DNA from: a virus
Virus record (IMG/VR): IMGVR_UViG_3300021424_002425
Span: 1-44,045 of that record
Direction: 5' to 3' (one strand)
Length of the DNA stretch: 44,045 nucleotides
Position 1 is the stretch's first letter. Each line of letters begins with the position of its first letter. Positions 1 to 8,353 of the stretch are shown here, piece after piece. The notes beneath the pieces were generated by a model. The model was not told the origin of the DNA, did no database searches, and saw only the letters and a list, made by a program, of their open reading frames with translations. The translations under genes and the position numbers were made by a program.

Positions 1-274
1 ATTGTTAACAATTGGTGAAAACTTTAAATCGGGTGAGCGTTATAATATTGGTGGCGGTCATGAGATGAGTAATCTTGATATAGTTACTTTGATCCTTGAC
101 GTTATAGGAAAACCAGTTCACATGTATCAGAACTGGATTAATTTTGTAGCCGATCGTAAAGGTCATGATTTTAGATACGCAATGAATTCGTCAAAACTTG
201 AACGAGAACTCGGATGGAAAGCAAAGACTAACATCACTGAGGGAATCCGTAAAACATTGGAGTGGTACAAATGA
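1..274 (+). CDS. rmlB: dTDP-glucose 4,6-dehydratase, C-terminal part (partial at window edge)
   Basis: The visible 90 residues are the C-terminus of an extended short-chain dehydrogenase that converts dTDP-glucose to dTDP-4-keto-6-deoxyglucose. Diagnostic pieces are the ERYNIGGGHEMSN segment, the DRKGHDFRYAMNSSKLE substrate-binding stretch and the ELGWKAKTNITEGIRKTLEWY tail, all typical of RmlB. The NAD-binding Rossmann half and the YxxxK active site lie upstream of the window, so this is a partial gene and not a short protein; the TTG near base 2 should not be taken as its start. Its TGA overlaps the ATG of rmlA, which supports one operon. Confidence in the family is high. Confidence 0.9.
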   Translation, partial: LLTIGENFKSGERYNIGGGHEMSNLDIVTLILDVIGKPVHMYQNWINFVADRKGHDFRYAMNSSKLERELGWKAKTNITEGIRKTLEWYK

Positions 275-1161
275 GAAAAGGAATTATACTATCTGGTGGA
301 CTAGGAACAAGATTATATCCATGCACTGAGGTCACATCAAAACAGTTATTGCCTGTTTACGATAAACCTCTCGTTTATTATCCATTATCAACGTTGATGA
401 TGGCAGGTATTCGAGATATTTTGATTATTAATTCACCGAATGACGTCGAAGCATTTAAACGTCTTTGCGGCGATGGATCTCAATGGGGAATCGAAATTTC
501 TTATGAAGTTCAATTAGAACCAAAAGGAATTGCTGAATGTTTTCGTATTGGTGAAAAGTGGATTGGCAAAGATGATGTTACACTGATTCTTGGTGATAAC
601 ATTTTTTATGGAAACGAATTAATTAATCGATTCAATGCAGCAACTTGGAATAATTGTGGTTGTACGCTCTTTGCATATCATGTTTCTGATCCAGAGAGAT
701 TTGGTGTTATTGAGCAAAATTCAGAGGGTCGTCCAGTTAAAATTGTTGAGAAGCCTAAAATTGCACCAAGTAATTATGCTGTCACTGGACTTTACTTTTA
801 TGACAATAAAGTAATAGACTATGCGTGGCAGATACAACCTTCTGCTCGTGGCGAGTTAGAAATTACAGATATTAATAATCTATATCTCAAAAACTATGAT
901 GTAAAAGTTGAATATCTAAATCGTGGTATCGCATGGATTGATACAGGAACTTTTGAATCATTATCAGAAGCTTCTGTGTTTGTGGGTTCTGTTCAGCGTA
1001 GAACTGGAATGATGATTGCGTGTCCTGAAGAAATTGCATTTAAGAATGCCTGGATCACTGAAAATCAAGTTCGTGCTTCTGCAGAAAAATATTCTAAATC
1101 TGACTATGGGAAGTATTTGAGTAAAATACTGCAACAAAATGAATATATTAGTCGTCGGTAG
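271..1161 (+). CDS. rmlA: Glucose-1-phosphate thymidylyltransferase
   Basis: This 296-aa protein has the usual length for RmlA, which joins dTTP and glucose-1-phosphate to give dTDP-glucose, the first step of dTDP-deoxysugar synthesis. Visible signatures are the nucleotide-binding LSGGLGTRLYPCT loop near the N-terminus, SKQLLPVYDKPLVYYPLST, the catalytic ILGDNIFYG motif, the VEKP segment, and the WIDTGTFESL region near residue 225. I chose ATG 271 over GTG 262 because it gives the ATGA overlap with rmlB and begins directly at the conserved MRKGIILSGG. The end overlaps the next gene by 23 nt. All core motifs look intact. Confidence 0.95.
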   Translation: MRKGIILSGGLGTRLYPCTEVTSKQLLPVYDKPLVYYPLSTLMMAGIRDILIINSPNDVEAFKRLCGDGSQWGIEISYEVQLEPKGIAECFRIGEKWIGKDDVTLILGDNIFYGNELINRFNAATWNNCGCTLFAYHVSDPERFGVIEQNSEGRPVKIVEKPKIAPSNYAVTGLYFYDNKVIDYAWQIQPSARGELEITDINNLYLKNYDVKVEYLNRGIAWIDTGTFESLSEASVFVGSVQRRTGMMIACPEEIAFKNAWITENQVRASAEKYSKSDYGKYLSKILQQNEYISRR

Positions 1162-1921
1162 AGGTTGGGTTGGTCGAAAGATGTTCGACCAACTTGTAAT
1201 TAATGGGCATGTAGTAACTCTATGTCCACACTATAAAGTAGAAAATTTGCTTCTTAATTATAGAACATATGACTGGGTAGTGAACTGTGCTGGTGTTACG
1301 GGTGTACCAAATGTTGATGCTTGTGAAAAAAATAAAGCAGAAACAATGGAAGCAAATGCAATATTCCCGTTGCGTCTTTATGAAATTTGTCATGATGCAG
1401 GAATTAAATTCGCACACTTCTCAAGTGGGTGCATTTATGAGGGCGAAATCATAGATGAATATGATGATCCAAACTTCTTTGGCAGCACTTATTCTATTAG
1501 CAAGGGTGTTTCAGACATTTTGTTAAAAGATAAGTGTTTAGTTTTTAGAGTTAGATTGCCATTTGACGGATCTCACAATCAAAAAAATCTGTTACAAAAG
1601 TTGTATAATTATGCGAAATCAGGTAAACTAGTTGAAGGTGGATTAAATTCAATCACAGACATTGATGAGGCTGTGGAACATGCTGTTGATTTGATTGAAC
1701 GAGATGCTACTGGTCCATACAATCTTGTCAATTGGGATCCAATTACAACACATGAAATTGCTGAATTGATGGAATTAAATTGTGATTGGTGGACTGCTGA
1801 AGAGTTTAAAAAGGTAACAGCTGCAAGAAGATCTAACTGTGTTATTCCTGCATATGAAAGAATGTCACCAGTAAAACATGCGCTTTTGAAAAGAATTAAT
1901 CAATTTAAGGAAACACTATGA
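1139..1921 (+). CDS. NRS/ER-type bifunctional dTDP-4-keto-6-deoxyglucose 3,5-epimerase/4-reductase
   Basis: A 260-aa extended SDR. It has a GRGWVG NAD(P)-binding loop at residues 7-12, AGVTGVPNVDACE at 51-63, a GCIYE motif around Cys98, and an active-site YxxxK at Tyr118/Lys122. From memory of the family, the AGVTG.PNVD.CE block, GCI(F/Y)E, the DDPNFFGSTYS stretch, the RVRLPFDGSHN segment and the late ARRSN motif match the plant NRS/ER and giant-virus enzymes that make dTDP-L-rhamnose in one polypeptide. They match these better than bacterial RmlD. That would explain why no rmlC is seen between rmlA and rfbH. The alternative is a plain RmlD-like reductase. Assignment of the SDR family is certain; the bifunctional activity is inferred from motif similarity. 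Confidence 0.75.
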   Translation: MNILVVGRGWVGRKMFDQLVINGHVVTLCPHYKVENLLLNYRTYDWVVNCAGVTGVPNVDACEKNKAETMEANAIFPLRLYEICHDAGIKFAHFSSGCIYEGEIIDEYDDPNFFGSTYSISKGVSDILLKDKCLVFRVRLPFDGSHNQKNLLQKLYNYAKSGKLVEGGLNSITDIDEAVEHAVDLIERDATGPYNLVNWDPITTHEIAELMELNCDWWTAEEFKKVTAARRSNCVIPAYERMSPVKHALLKRINQFKETL

Positions 1922-3216
1922 AGACTGATGTGGAAAAGACGATTGAACGACTTGTTGAAGAAGTCGGCACGCCGAAGTGGGCATATAATTGTAAGGAATT
2001 TAATCCTGAAAAAGACACAGTGTTTTACAGTGGTCCTTTCTTTGATGAAAAAGAAATCATTGCTGGCGTGACTGCATTTCTCACAGGTAAGTGGCTCGTT
2101 TCTGGCGAGAATGTTGGTAAGTTTCAATGGGCATTTGGTCGTAAGTTTAATGTGAAGCATTGCCATATGGTAAATTCTGGTTCATCAGCCAATCTTACCA
2201 TGGTTGCTGCGCTCAAGAAACATCTCAAATGGAAAGATGGTGATGAAGTCATCGTATCACCTGTTGGTTTTCCAACCACGATTGCTCCGCTTGTTCAGAA
2301 TAATCTCAAACCAGTGTTCGTTGACATTGAAATGAACACATTGAACTTTGATGTCAATCTCGTCAAGAAAGCATTGACAGATAAAACAGTTGCTGTATTC
2401 GTTTCACCAGTGCTTGGTAATCCACCAGATATGGATGAGATTGCGAAGTTCTGTGCAGATAATGATCTTTATTTGATTGGCGATAACTGCGATTCATTGG
2501 GCACTCGTTGGGATGGCAAGTTGCTCACTGACTATTATTATTCTTGGACAACTTCTTTTTATCCAGCACATCACATCTCAACTGGCGAAGGAGGCATGGT
2601 TTGCTCAAATGACGAAGAACTTATTAATACAGCGCGTTCGATTAGTTGGTGGGGTCGTGATTGTCGTTGCGTGGGTGCTGCTAATCTTTTGGCTTGCGGC
2701 ACGTGCGGTAATCGATTCGACAAGTGGCTCGAAGGATACAACGGAATCATCGATCACAAATACCTATTTACAAACATGGGATACAATCTCAAACCACTAG
2801 ACATGCAAGGTGCGATTGGTATTGAGCAGTTGAAAAAGATTGATGAGATTGACACGAAGCGTCGATGGAACTTCAATAAAATCGCAAAGATGATTGAGAA
2901 ATATGTTCCTGGTGTTCGTGTAGCAAATCATCTCGAAAAGGCAGATCCATCTTGGTTTGGAGTTCCTCTTATTACAGAGACGGCAGAACTAAAGGCAAAA
3001 TTGCAAGACTTCTTTGAGAAGAATCGTATTCAAACTCGTAATTATTTCGCTGGCAATATTCTACTACATCCTGGATACAAGCATCTTGGAAATGCAGCAG
3101 ATTATCCAAATGCTAATCTTGCATTGAGTAATGTGTTCTTTGTTGGGTGTCCACCACATTATGGCGATACAGTCTGGGAATATTACGAAAGCGTGTTACA
3201 AAAATGGCACTCATAA
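1918..3216 (+). CDS. rfbH: RfbH-like PLP/[2Fe-2S] 3-dehydrase (DegT/DnrJ/EryC1/StrS fold)
   Basis: A 432-aa fold-type I PLP enzyme of the sugar aminotransferase family. The usual PLP-anchoring lysine is replaced by histidine in SFYPAHHISTGEGG (His219), the hallmark of E1/RfbH, which removes the C3 hydroxyl of NDP-4-keto-6-deoxyhexose instead of aminating it. Cys191, Cys249, Cys251 and the pair Cys260/Cys263 sit where E1 binds its [2Fe-2S] cluster. The gene starts in an ATGA overlap with its upstream neighbour and overlaps the next SDR by 13 nt. RfbH needs an E3-type ferredoxin reductase, which is not visible here, and in bacteria it uses CDP-sugars; whether this version takes dTDP-sugars is unknown. 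It is probably a step toward a 3,6-dideoxyhexose. Confidence 0.9.
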   Translation: MKTDVEKTIERLVEEVGTPKWAYNCKEFNPEKDTVFYSGPFFDEKEIIAGVTAFLTGKWLVSGENVGKFQWAFGRKFNVKHCHMVNSGSSANLTMVAALKKHLKWKDGDEVIVSPVGFPTTIAPLVQNNLKPVFVDIEMNTLNFDVNLVKKALTDKTVAVFVSPVLGNPPDMDEIAKFCADNDLYLIGDNCDSLGTRWDGKLLTDYYYSWTTSFYPAHHISTGEGGMVCSNDEELINTARSISWWGRDCRCVGAANLLACGTCGNRFDKWLEGYNGIIDHKYLFTNMGYNLKPLDMQGAIGIEQLKKIDEIDTKRRWNFNKIAKMIEKYVPGVRVANHLEKADPSWFGVPLITETAELKAKLQDFFEKNRIQTRNYFAGNILLHPGYKHLGNAADYPNANLALSNVFFVGCPPHYGDTVWEYYESVLQKWHS

Positions 3217-4088
3217 ATGTCTTCGGAGGAAATGGATTTGTTGGAAGCGAATACTGCAAAGTCTCAAAAGATGTTCTCATCAAAAACTACAGAGAAAATG
3301 TGGGAGTATTCAGTTCTGACGCTGTATATTTTATTAGCACTGTCGACAATTATAATGTCCATGTCAATAGTCAGTTGGATATACACACTAACCTCGTTGT
3401 TTTAATGAATGTTCTCGATAACTATCGAGACTATATAAAATCGTTCAAGAAAGATGGGGTGTTTAACTTTATCAGTTCTTGGTTTGTTTATGGACAGGAC
3501 TGTGGTTTCGGAGCAGATTCAAGAGGAATTCCTGAAACTGATCCATGTGATCCAAAAGGATTCTATTCTATCACAAAGAGATGCGCCGAACAATTGCTCA
3601 TGTCATACTGCGAGACGTTCGGACTCAAATATCGTATATTGAGGTTGGCAAATGTATTGGGTCCGAAAGATAAAAAGGTTTCTGCGAAGAAAAATGCGGT
3701 CCAATATCTATTGGGCGAGCTCGCTGCGAACCGACCCGTCGATCTCTACGACTCTGGTTATTTTTATCGTGATTATATTGATGTTAGGGATTGCGCTAGA
3801 GCAATCGATATGGTTGTCAGCAAAGGAGAAGTCAACTCCATCTACAATATCGGAAACGGAAAGGGAATAGTTTTTCGTGATATTATTCGTTATGCTCGGG
3901 ATGCAATGGACTCTGGATCTGACATTCGTACCATTGAGCAAAAAGATTTCCACAAAACAGTTCAATCTTCCCGATCATTTTTTATGGATAATACCAAGCT
4001 GAAAGAGCTTGGATACAGACCGAATTATACCATTCAAGAGACAATTGATACCATTATTTATGAATTATTAACTAAACAAAATAACTAA
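3204..4088 (+). CDS. NAD-dependent epimerase/dehydratase (possible dideoxyhexose synthase)
   Basis: A 294-aa extended SDR. The NAD-binding loop FGGNGFVG lies at residues 7-14, the active-site pair Tyr121/Lys125 is in FYSITK, and a substrate-proximal serine sits in FISSWFVYG. The C-terminal half has the typical YRDYIDVRDCARAI and IYNIGNGKGI segments. ATG 3204 was chosen because the conserved MALINVFGG begins there and the 13-nt overlap with rfbH is compact; longer starts would run deep into rfbH. Its place after rfbH resembles the Salmonella order in which abequose/paratose-type synthases follow RfbH, so a 4-ketoreductase role is plausible. The sequence alone does not fix the substrate. Confidence 0.8.
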   Translation: MALINVFGGNGFVGSEYCKVSKDVLIKNYRENVGVFSSDAVYFISTVDNYNVHVNSQLDIHTNLVVLMNVLDNYRDYIKSFKKDGVFNFISSWFVYGQDCGFGADSRGIPETDPCDPKGFYSITKRCAEQLLMSYCETFGLKYRILRLANVLGPKDKKVSAKKNAVQYLLGELAANRPVDLYDSGYFYRDYIDVRDCARAIDMVVSKGEVNSIYNIGNGKGIVFRDIIRYARDAMDSGSDIRTIEQKDFHKTVQSSRSFFMDNTKLKELGYRPNYTIQETIDTIIYELLTKQNN

Positions 4089-4091
4089 ATA
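4085..4091 (+). promoter_or_regulatory. CTAAATA, candidate T4-type late promoter
   Basis: The heptamer CTAAATA overlaps the stop codon of the sugar-nucleotide operon and ends 28 nt before ATG 4120. It resembles the T4 late promoter core TATAAATA and marks the switch from sugar genes to virion-type genes. The same heptamer with nearly the same spacing occurs at 18155. Confidence 0.5.
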
Positions 4092-4119
4092 TCATAGTAA
4101 TCCCGCAGTGTGGAAAACT

Positions 4120-5259
4120 ATGCAACGATTTAAGTTTTTTGTTGAATCATTTTTAATTGAAGCCAAACAACCTGTTGGCATTCAACATATAGAACATCCC
4201 TCAGACCGTAGTTTTGACGGTCATCAAGCTGCTCGTTATGCACTCACAACTCTTCGCGGAATTGCGATGGGTCGCACTCCTTTCACAAAAAAAATTGACG
4301 ATAGAATGTCATTTTTGATCAAAAAAGACCAAGAAGGAAGAGTCGCAGTCAAGTACAAAGGCGCTGGGTCAGACTATAACTACTCTAATGACGATATTGA
4401 ACGTCAACATGGCGCTAAACCATACCTAATGCAGCCTCTAAAAGCGCTTTTAGCCCATGGTCATAAGGTTTTACCTAACAGACAAGGCGAATATCAGGGT
4501 GGATTTATGTCTACACCCGAAAGTAGGGCTGAAAAGAGTGGTAGAATCGGTCATACACCGAACACAATCAGTTATTCAGTGAGAAAAGACTCGCCAGAAG
4601 GTAAAAAACTCGCTGGATCAAAGGTCAGTATGACTATTCATACTGAATTAAAGGGTTCTAATCGAAAAGCAACTCCTATTGAGTCGCAATCAGAGTTCGG
4701 AAGTCATCCTGACGTGCATCTTGTCGATCATACGGTGTCTGCCGAAGAAAGAAAGATACCTGCAAGTGCTAAAAAGTCTGCTTTGACTCACATATCAGCC
4801 GCAGAAAAGTTAATGAAGGATCATAACTATGGGCATTTGTCTGGTCATGAAACGCATATGAGAACTTACGTCAATTCAACCGTCGATTCTGGTGAAAAAC
4901 CAAATACAGAAGGCTACAAAGCCCATCTTCAAAAACGTTGGCAAAAAGAAATCGATAAAGTAAAGACCGAAAAAGCCAAAAATGCAAAAACAGCACAACG
5001 TGATGCTGATTTGACGCATGTAGACAAAAATAAAACGGCATTTGATCGCTCTTTTCAAATTCATCATCATATGCAACAAGCAACTAACGCTTTGGCAGAT
5101 AATTTAAATAGAACTGCCCATGGTGGCGTTCGCACTGAAATTGGCGGTAAAGAATCAGGTGGCGAAGGTTTCGTTGCCAAGGGTTTAAAGATTGTAAATA
5201 GAAAAGAATTTAGTAAAGAAAATCGCGCAAGAACTGCACTCTTGAGAGCAAAGAAATGA
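4120..5259 (+). CDS. Conserved marine-T4-like hypothetical with capsid-targeting-like leader
   Basis: A 379-aa protein. ATG 4120 is preferred over GTG 4108 because the protein then opens with MQRFKFFVESFLIEAK. That resembles the T4 internal-protein capsid-targeting leader (MKTYQEFIAE), with possible cleavage after FVE or LIE. The body resembles a conserved family of aquatic T4-like phages (I recall it as DUF6267; not checked), recognised by GRIGHTPNTISYSVRKDSPEG and the SKVSMTIHTEL segment. KKIDDRMSF near residue 57 sits where homologues, as I remember them, carry KWDG, reminiscent of nucleotidyltransferase motif I; the Gly is Asp here. The C-terminal third is basic and Lys/Ala-rich. No function is known. 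It overlaps the next gene by ATGA. Confidence 0.75.
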   Translation: MQRFKFFVESFLIEAKQPVGIQHIEHPSDRSFDGHQAARYALTTLRGIAMGRTPFTKKIDDRMSFLIKKDQEGRVAVKYKGAGSDYNYSNDDIERQHGAKPYLMQPLKALLAHGHKVLPNRQGEYQGGFMSTPESRAEKSGRIGHTPNTISYSVRKDSPEGKKLAGSKVSMTIHTELKGSNRKATPIESQSEFGSHPDVHLVDHTVSAEERKIPASAKKSALTHISAAEKLMKDHNYGHLSGHETHMRTYVNSTVDSGEKPNTEGYKAHLQKRWQKEIDKVKTEKAKNAKTAQRDADLTHVDKNKTAFDRSFQIHHHMQQATNALADNLNRTAHGGVRTEIGGKESGGEGFVAKGLKIVNRKEFSKENRARTALLRAKK

Positions 5260-8084
5260 GTAGAGCAACATTTACATTTGGAAGATTTAATCCGCCAACA
5301 GAAACAGGTCACGGTAAACTTGTATCAGCTGTCCAATCTCATGCTGAAGAAACTGGTGGAAGTCATTATATTTTCCCATCGCATACTCAAGATAAGAAAA
5401 AAAATCCATTGACACATGAAGAAAAAGTTGGCGCAATGAAAAAATTATTTCCTAGTGCTAATGTTGTGTCAAATGATAAAGTAAAAACTGCAATAGATGC
5501 AATGAAGCATTTAGAATCAAAAGGTCATAAGCATGTGACAATGATTGTTGGCTCAGATCGTGTTGCAGAGTTTCATGGATTACTTTCTAAATACAGAAAA
5601 AAAGAATTTCCTGGAATTAAAAAAGTAGAAGTTAAATCAGCTGGACATCGTGATCCTGATGCTGAAGGAGCGGAAGGTATGTCTGCTTCTAAACTTCGCG
5701 GATTAGTTGCTGCTGGAAAAAAGAAAGAATTTGTTTCACATTACAGCGATCCAAAATTGGGCGCACATATACACGATAAGGTAAAAGCAGGTATGCAAAT
5801 GGAATCAACAAATCCAGTCGGTATTTTTCTACTTGGTGGTCCAGGAAGCGGAAAAGATTATGTTCTCAGTAATATTTTTTCTCGCTTTGATTTAACTGAA
5901 GTTCAAATCGATCATGTGCTAAATGGTGCTGCAGATGAACTTATTGAACAAAAGAAAAATATTATTATTAACGGTTCTATTGATAAAGATAAAATTGCTG
6001 TTGTAAATTCTATTCTTGAAGGTTATGATATTGATTACGTTTATGTTTCAGTTACGAATAAAGTATCACGTTTAAGAAATTCATTGCGTGAAAATCCACT
6101 TGCGGAAAATAAAAGAATTGATAAGTTTCTTCGTGCAGAAAAACTCGCCGAATCAGTTGAATGTTTTAAATTTAATAACTCAATTAATTTAAATGAGTCT
6201 TCAGACTTTGAGAAAGTATTTTTTGCTGATCAAATTGAAAAACTTCTTTCTCGTTTGTTAGAGCATGATCTAGAGATACAAGAAGTATCTGAAGCAAAAA
6301 CATTTGCTCCAGTTGCAAAGCATAAGTCAGGTCTACCAAAGAAGTATGTTGGTAAATTATCAGATGCAACTGCTTCTGCTCGTAAGGCTCATTGGAAAAA
6401 GATGAGTAAGTATTCTGATAAAGATTCACGCGCATATGCACCTGCTCCTGGTGATGCAACATCAAAAACGAAGCCAAGCAAGCATACTCTCGCTGTTCGT
6501 AAAATGATGGATGAACAAGTTAAAGCAGAAGATAAGCCACTACCATTGAAACTTCGCAAAGCACCACGCAGCGGTAACATTACTGCAGTGATGAATAAGC
6601 GTCAAGAGACAGGTCGAGTTTCTGAAGAAACAATCGATGAAGGTGCAGCAGATAAGTCTCTTGCTGCAAAAGCAGAAAAGTCTGGTGTTTCTTTAAGAAC
6701 ACTCAAGGCAGTTTATCGTCGTGGTGTTGCTGCTTGGAATTCTGGACATCGTCCAGGAACGACACCACAACAGTGGGGTCATGCGCGCGTGAATTCTTAC
6801 ATCAACAAAGGTAAGACTTATCACACAGCAGATAAAGATTTACGCGAAGAAACCGAAGAAGATATTAATGCAATATTTGAGATGCAATTAGTTGGCGCGG
6901 ACGAATACCGAAAGCATGCTATTGCTATGACACCAGGACAAGGAGAACCAGTAGATGCTTTCCCAGTTAAAGAACCAAATAAAAAACCTGTGGCAGTTCC
7001 TGCAAAGCGAGGAAAATCCATTGTATCGCAATATGAAGAACACACAGAATGCGGAACACCGAACTGCTGTGGAGAATGCGGATCAAATGAATCAATTGGA
7101 AAAGGAAGTAACACAGATAATGCTGTACGGTTTGCAGAAGAAAAAGAAAAAGATGGAAGAGAAGATGGAGTAGATTTTACTCCAGATATTCAAACTAAAA
7201 AGTTAAAGAAGGGATTAAGAACTCCAGGAAATATGAGATTTTCATATCTTGATGGTCTCCCAGTCACAACATCAAGAGTAACAGAAACTCATCACGAGAT
7301 CGATCCATCAACGATGTCATCACCTCCTGGATTTGAATATAAATCAGCGAAGCCACTTTCAAAGATTCGTAAATCAATGCCTGTTCCTCGTCAGATTCCT
7401 GCTCCTCCTGGGGGGCATTCAGTTCCACCAGGATACAAAAGAGTTCGCGATCATATCGCTGGATGGAAACTTGTAAAAGAAGATAATTCTGAACTAACAC
7501 TTCAAGAAGCTGTTGAATACCACACAGAAAATAATATCTCCTTTACCGAGAATGTTTTTCGTCCAGGATCAGATATGTTCTTCGAGTTAATTGATGAAGC
7601 CAAGAAATTGTATAGCGAAGGCAAGTATACACCTGCCGACGAATATGAAATTGACATGCTCAAATCAGATATCGGTGAAATCGCTGAGTACGAAGGTCAA
7701 ACTGTTGTTCTTGATTATCCAGTTGAAGAGGGTTTGGAGGAAGCATGCTGGTCTGGATATGTGCAAAAAGGATTAAAGAAGAAAGGCGGCAAGATGGTTC
7801 CTAATTGCGTTCCTGTAAATGAAGAAGACAAAACAGGCGGCAAAGGCATTGGCAAACCATGGCAAGAAGGTGGTGGTGGTGCTGTATACGTTAAAGTCGG
7901 CGACAGCGTTCGTAAGATCAGTTTCAGTAAATCTGGAATGAAAAAGAAATATATGGATCCTGCAGCCACAAGAAGTTTTGTTGCGCGTCATCATTGTTTG
8001 ACAAACAAAGATCGCACCAGTGCTTCTTATTGGGCTTGCCGTTGGCCAAGATTCTTTAGTAACTCAGGTAAAGTGTGGTGGTAA
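5256..8084 (+). CDS. Multidomain virion polyprotein: adenylyltransferase-like, P-loop kinase-like and cleavable C-terminal modules
   Basis: A 942-aa mosaic. Residues 1-175 are a cytidylyl/NMN-adenylyltransferase-like fold: FTFGRFNPPTETGH (a GxFxPxHxGH-type motif), IVGSDR and a SASKLR motif like ISSTxxR. Residues 185-330 hold a P-loop domain with Walker A GGPGSGKD at 194-201. The order (adenylyltransferase then kinase) recalls NadR, but substrates are unknown. The remainder is hydrophilic and cut up by likely prohead-protease sites: TIDE at 459-462, LIDE at 778-781 and GLEE at 826-829. Two modules common in T4-like phages follow such sites: a block with AAWNSGHRPGTTPQQWGHAR after residue 463, and CWSGYVQKGLKKKGG after 830. 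The tail ends with SYWACRWPRFF. It is probably a head-associated protein that is processed, but no catalytic role is proven. Confidence 0.75.
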   Translation: MSRATFTFGRFNPPTETGHGKLVSAVQSHAEETGGSHYIFPSHTQDKKKNPLTHEEKVGAMKKLFPSANVVSNDKVKTAIDAMKHLESKGHKHVTMIVGSDRVAEFHGLLSKYRKKEFPGIKKVEVKSAGHRDPDAEGAEGMSASKLRGLVAAGKKKEFVSHYSDPKLGAHIHDKVKAGMQMESTNPVGIFLLGGPGSGKDYVLSNIFSRFDLTEVQIDHVLNGAADELIEQKKNIIINGSIDKDKIAVVNSILEGYDIDYVYVSVTNKVSRLRNSLRENPLAENKRIDKFLRAEKLAESVECFKFNNSINLNESSDFEKVFFADQIEKLLSRLLEHDLEIQEVSEAKTFAPVAKHKSGLPKKYVGKLSDATASARKAHWKKMSKYSDKDSRAYAPAPGDATSKTKPSKHTLAVRKMMDEQVKAEDKPLPLKLRKAPRSGNITAVMNKRQETGRVSEETIDEGAADKSLAAKAEKSGVSLRTLKAVYRRGVAAWNSGHRPGTTPQQWGHARVNSYINKGKTYHTADKDLREETEEDINAIFEMQLVGADEYRKHAIAMTPGQGEPVDAFPVKEPNKKPVAVPAKRGKSIVSQYEEHTECGTPNCCGECGSNESIGKGSNTDNAVRFAEEKEKDGREDGVDFTPDIQTKKLKKGLRTPGNMRFSYLDGLPVTTSRVTETHHEIDPSTMSSPPGFEYKSAKPLSKIRKSMPVPRQIPAPPGGHSVPPGYKRVRDHIAGWKLVKEDNSELTLQEAVEYHTENNISFTENVFRPGSDMFFELIDEAKKLYSEGKYTPADEYEIDMLKSDIGEIAEYEGQTVVLDYPVEEGLEEACWSGYVQKGLKKKGGKMVPNCVPVNEEDKTGGKGIGKPWQEGGGGAVYVKVGDSVRKISFSKSGMKKKYMDPAATRSFVARHHCLTNKDRTSASYWACRWPRFFSNSGKVWW

Positions 8085-8086
8085 TT

Positions 8087-8353
8087 ATGAATCCTTATTT
8101 AGATGAAAAACTAAATAATAAGGCATTCATAAGAACTTTTCCAAAATACGTGCAAGCCGAAGAATTGGTTTGGCATAGAGATAAGAAAAATAGAATTATA
8201 ACAGTTATACAAGGTGAGGGTTGGGAAATACAGTTTGATAATGAGTTACCAAGAACGTTGGTAATTGGCGAAGAACTAGTGATTCCAGCCTATACTTTTC
8301 ATAGAATTAAACGTGGAACAGACGACTTAAGATTAAAGATTGAGGAATATTAA
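8087..8353 (+). CDS. Small cupin-like phage protein
   Basis: An 88-aa protein starting at ATG 8087, three bases after the previous stop; GTG 8075 would overlap and add only four residues. The pattern LVWHRDKKNRIITVIQGEGW, then IQFDNELP, then GEELVIPAYTFHRI fits a single small cupin barrel: an early HxD-like histidine and a later PxxxxH motif. Similar small cupins are common in T4-like phages of aquatic bacteria. Ligand and role are unknown. It sits in a tight run of virion-type genes, its stop immediately followed by the next ATG. Confidence 0.7.
   Translation: MNPYLDEKLNNKAFIRTFPKYVQAEELVWHRDKKNRIITVIQGEGWEIQFDNELPRTLVIGEELVIPAYTFHRIKRGTDDLRLKIEEY

Noticed and set aside
2477-2800. 107-aa plus-strand ORF inside rfbH
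   Set aside because: It lies in another frame of a strongly conserved gene, has no ribosome site and hydrophobicity arises from the frame.
8111-8117. CTAAATA inside the cupin gene
   Set aside because: It is within coding sequence (codons for KLNN) and not near a downstream start.
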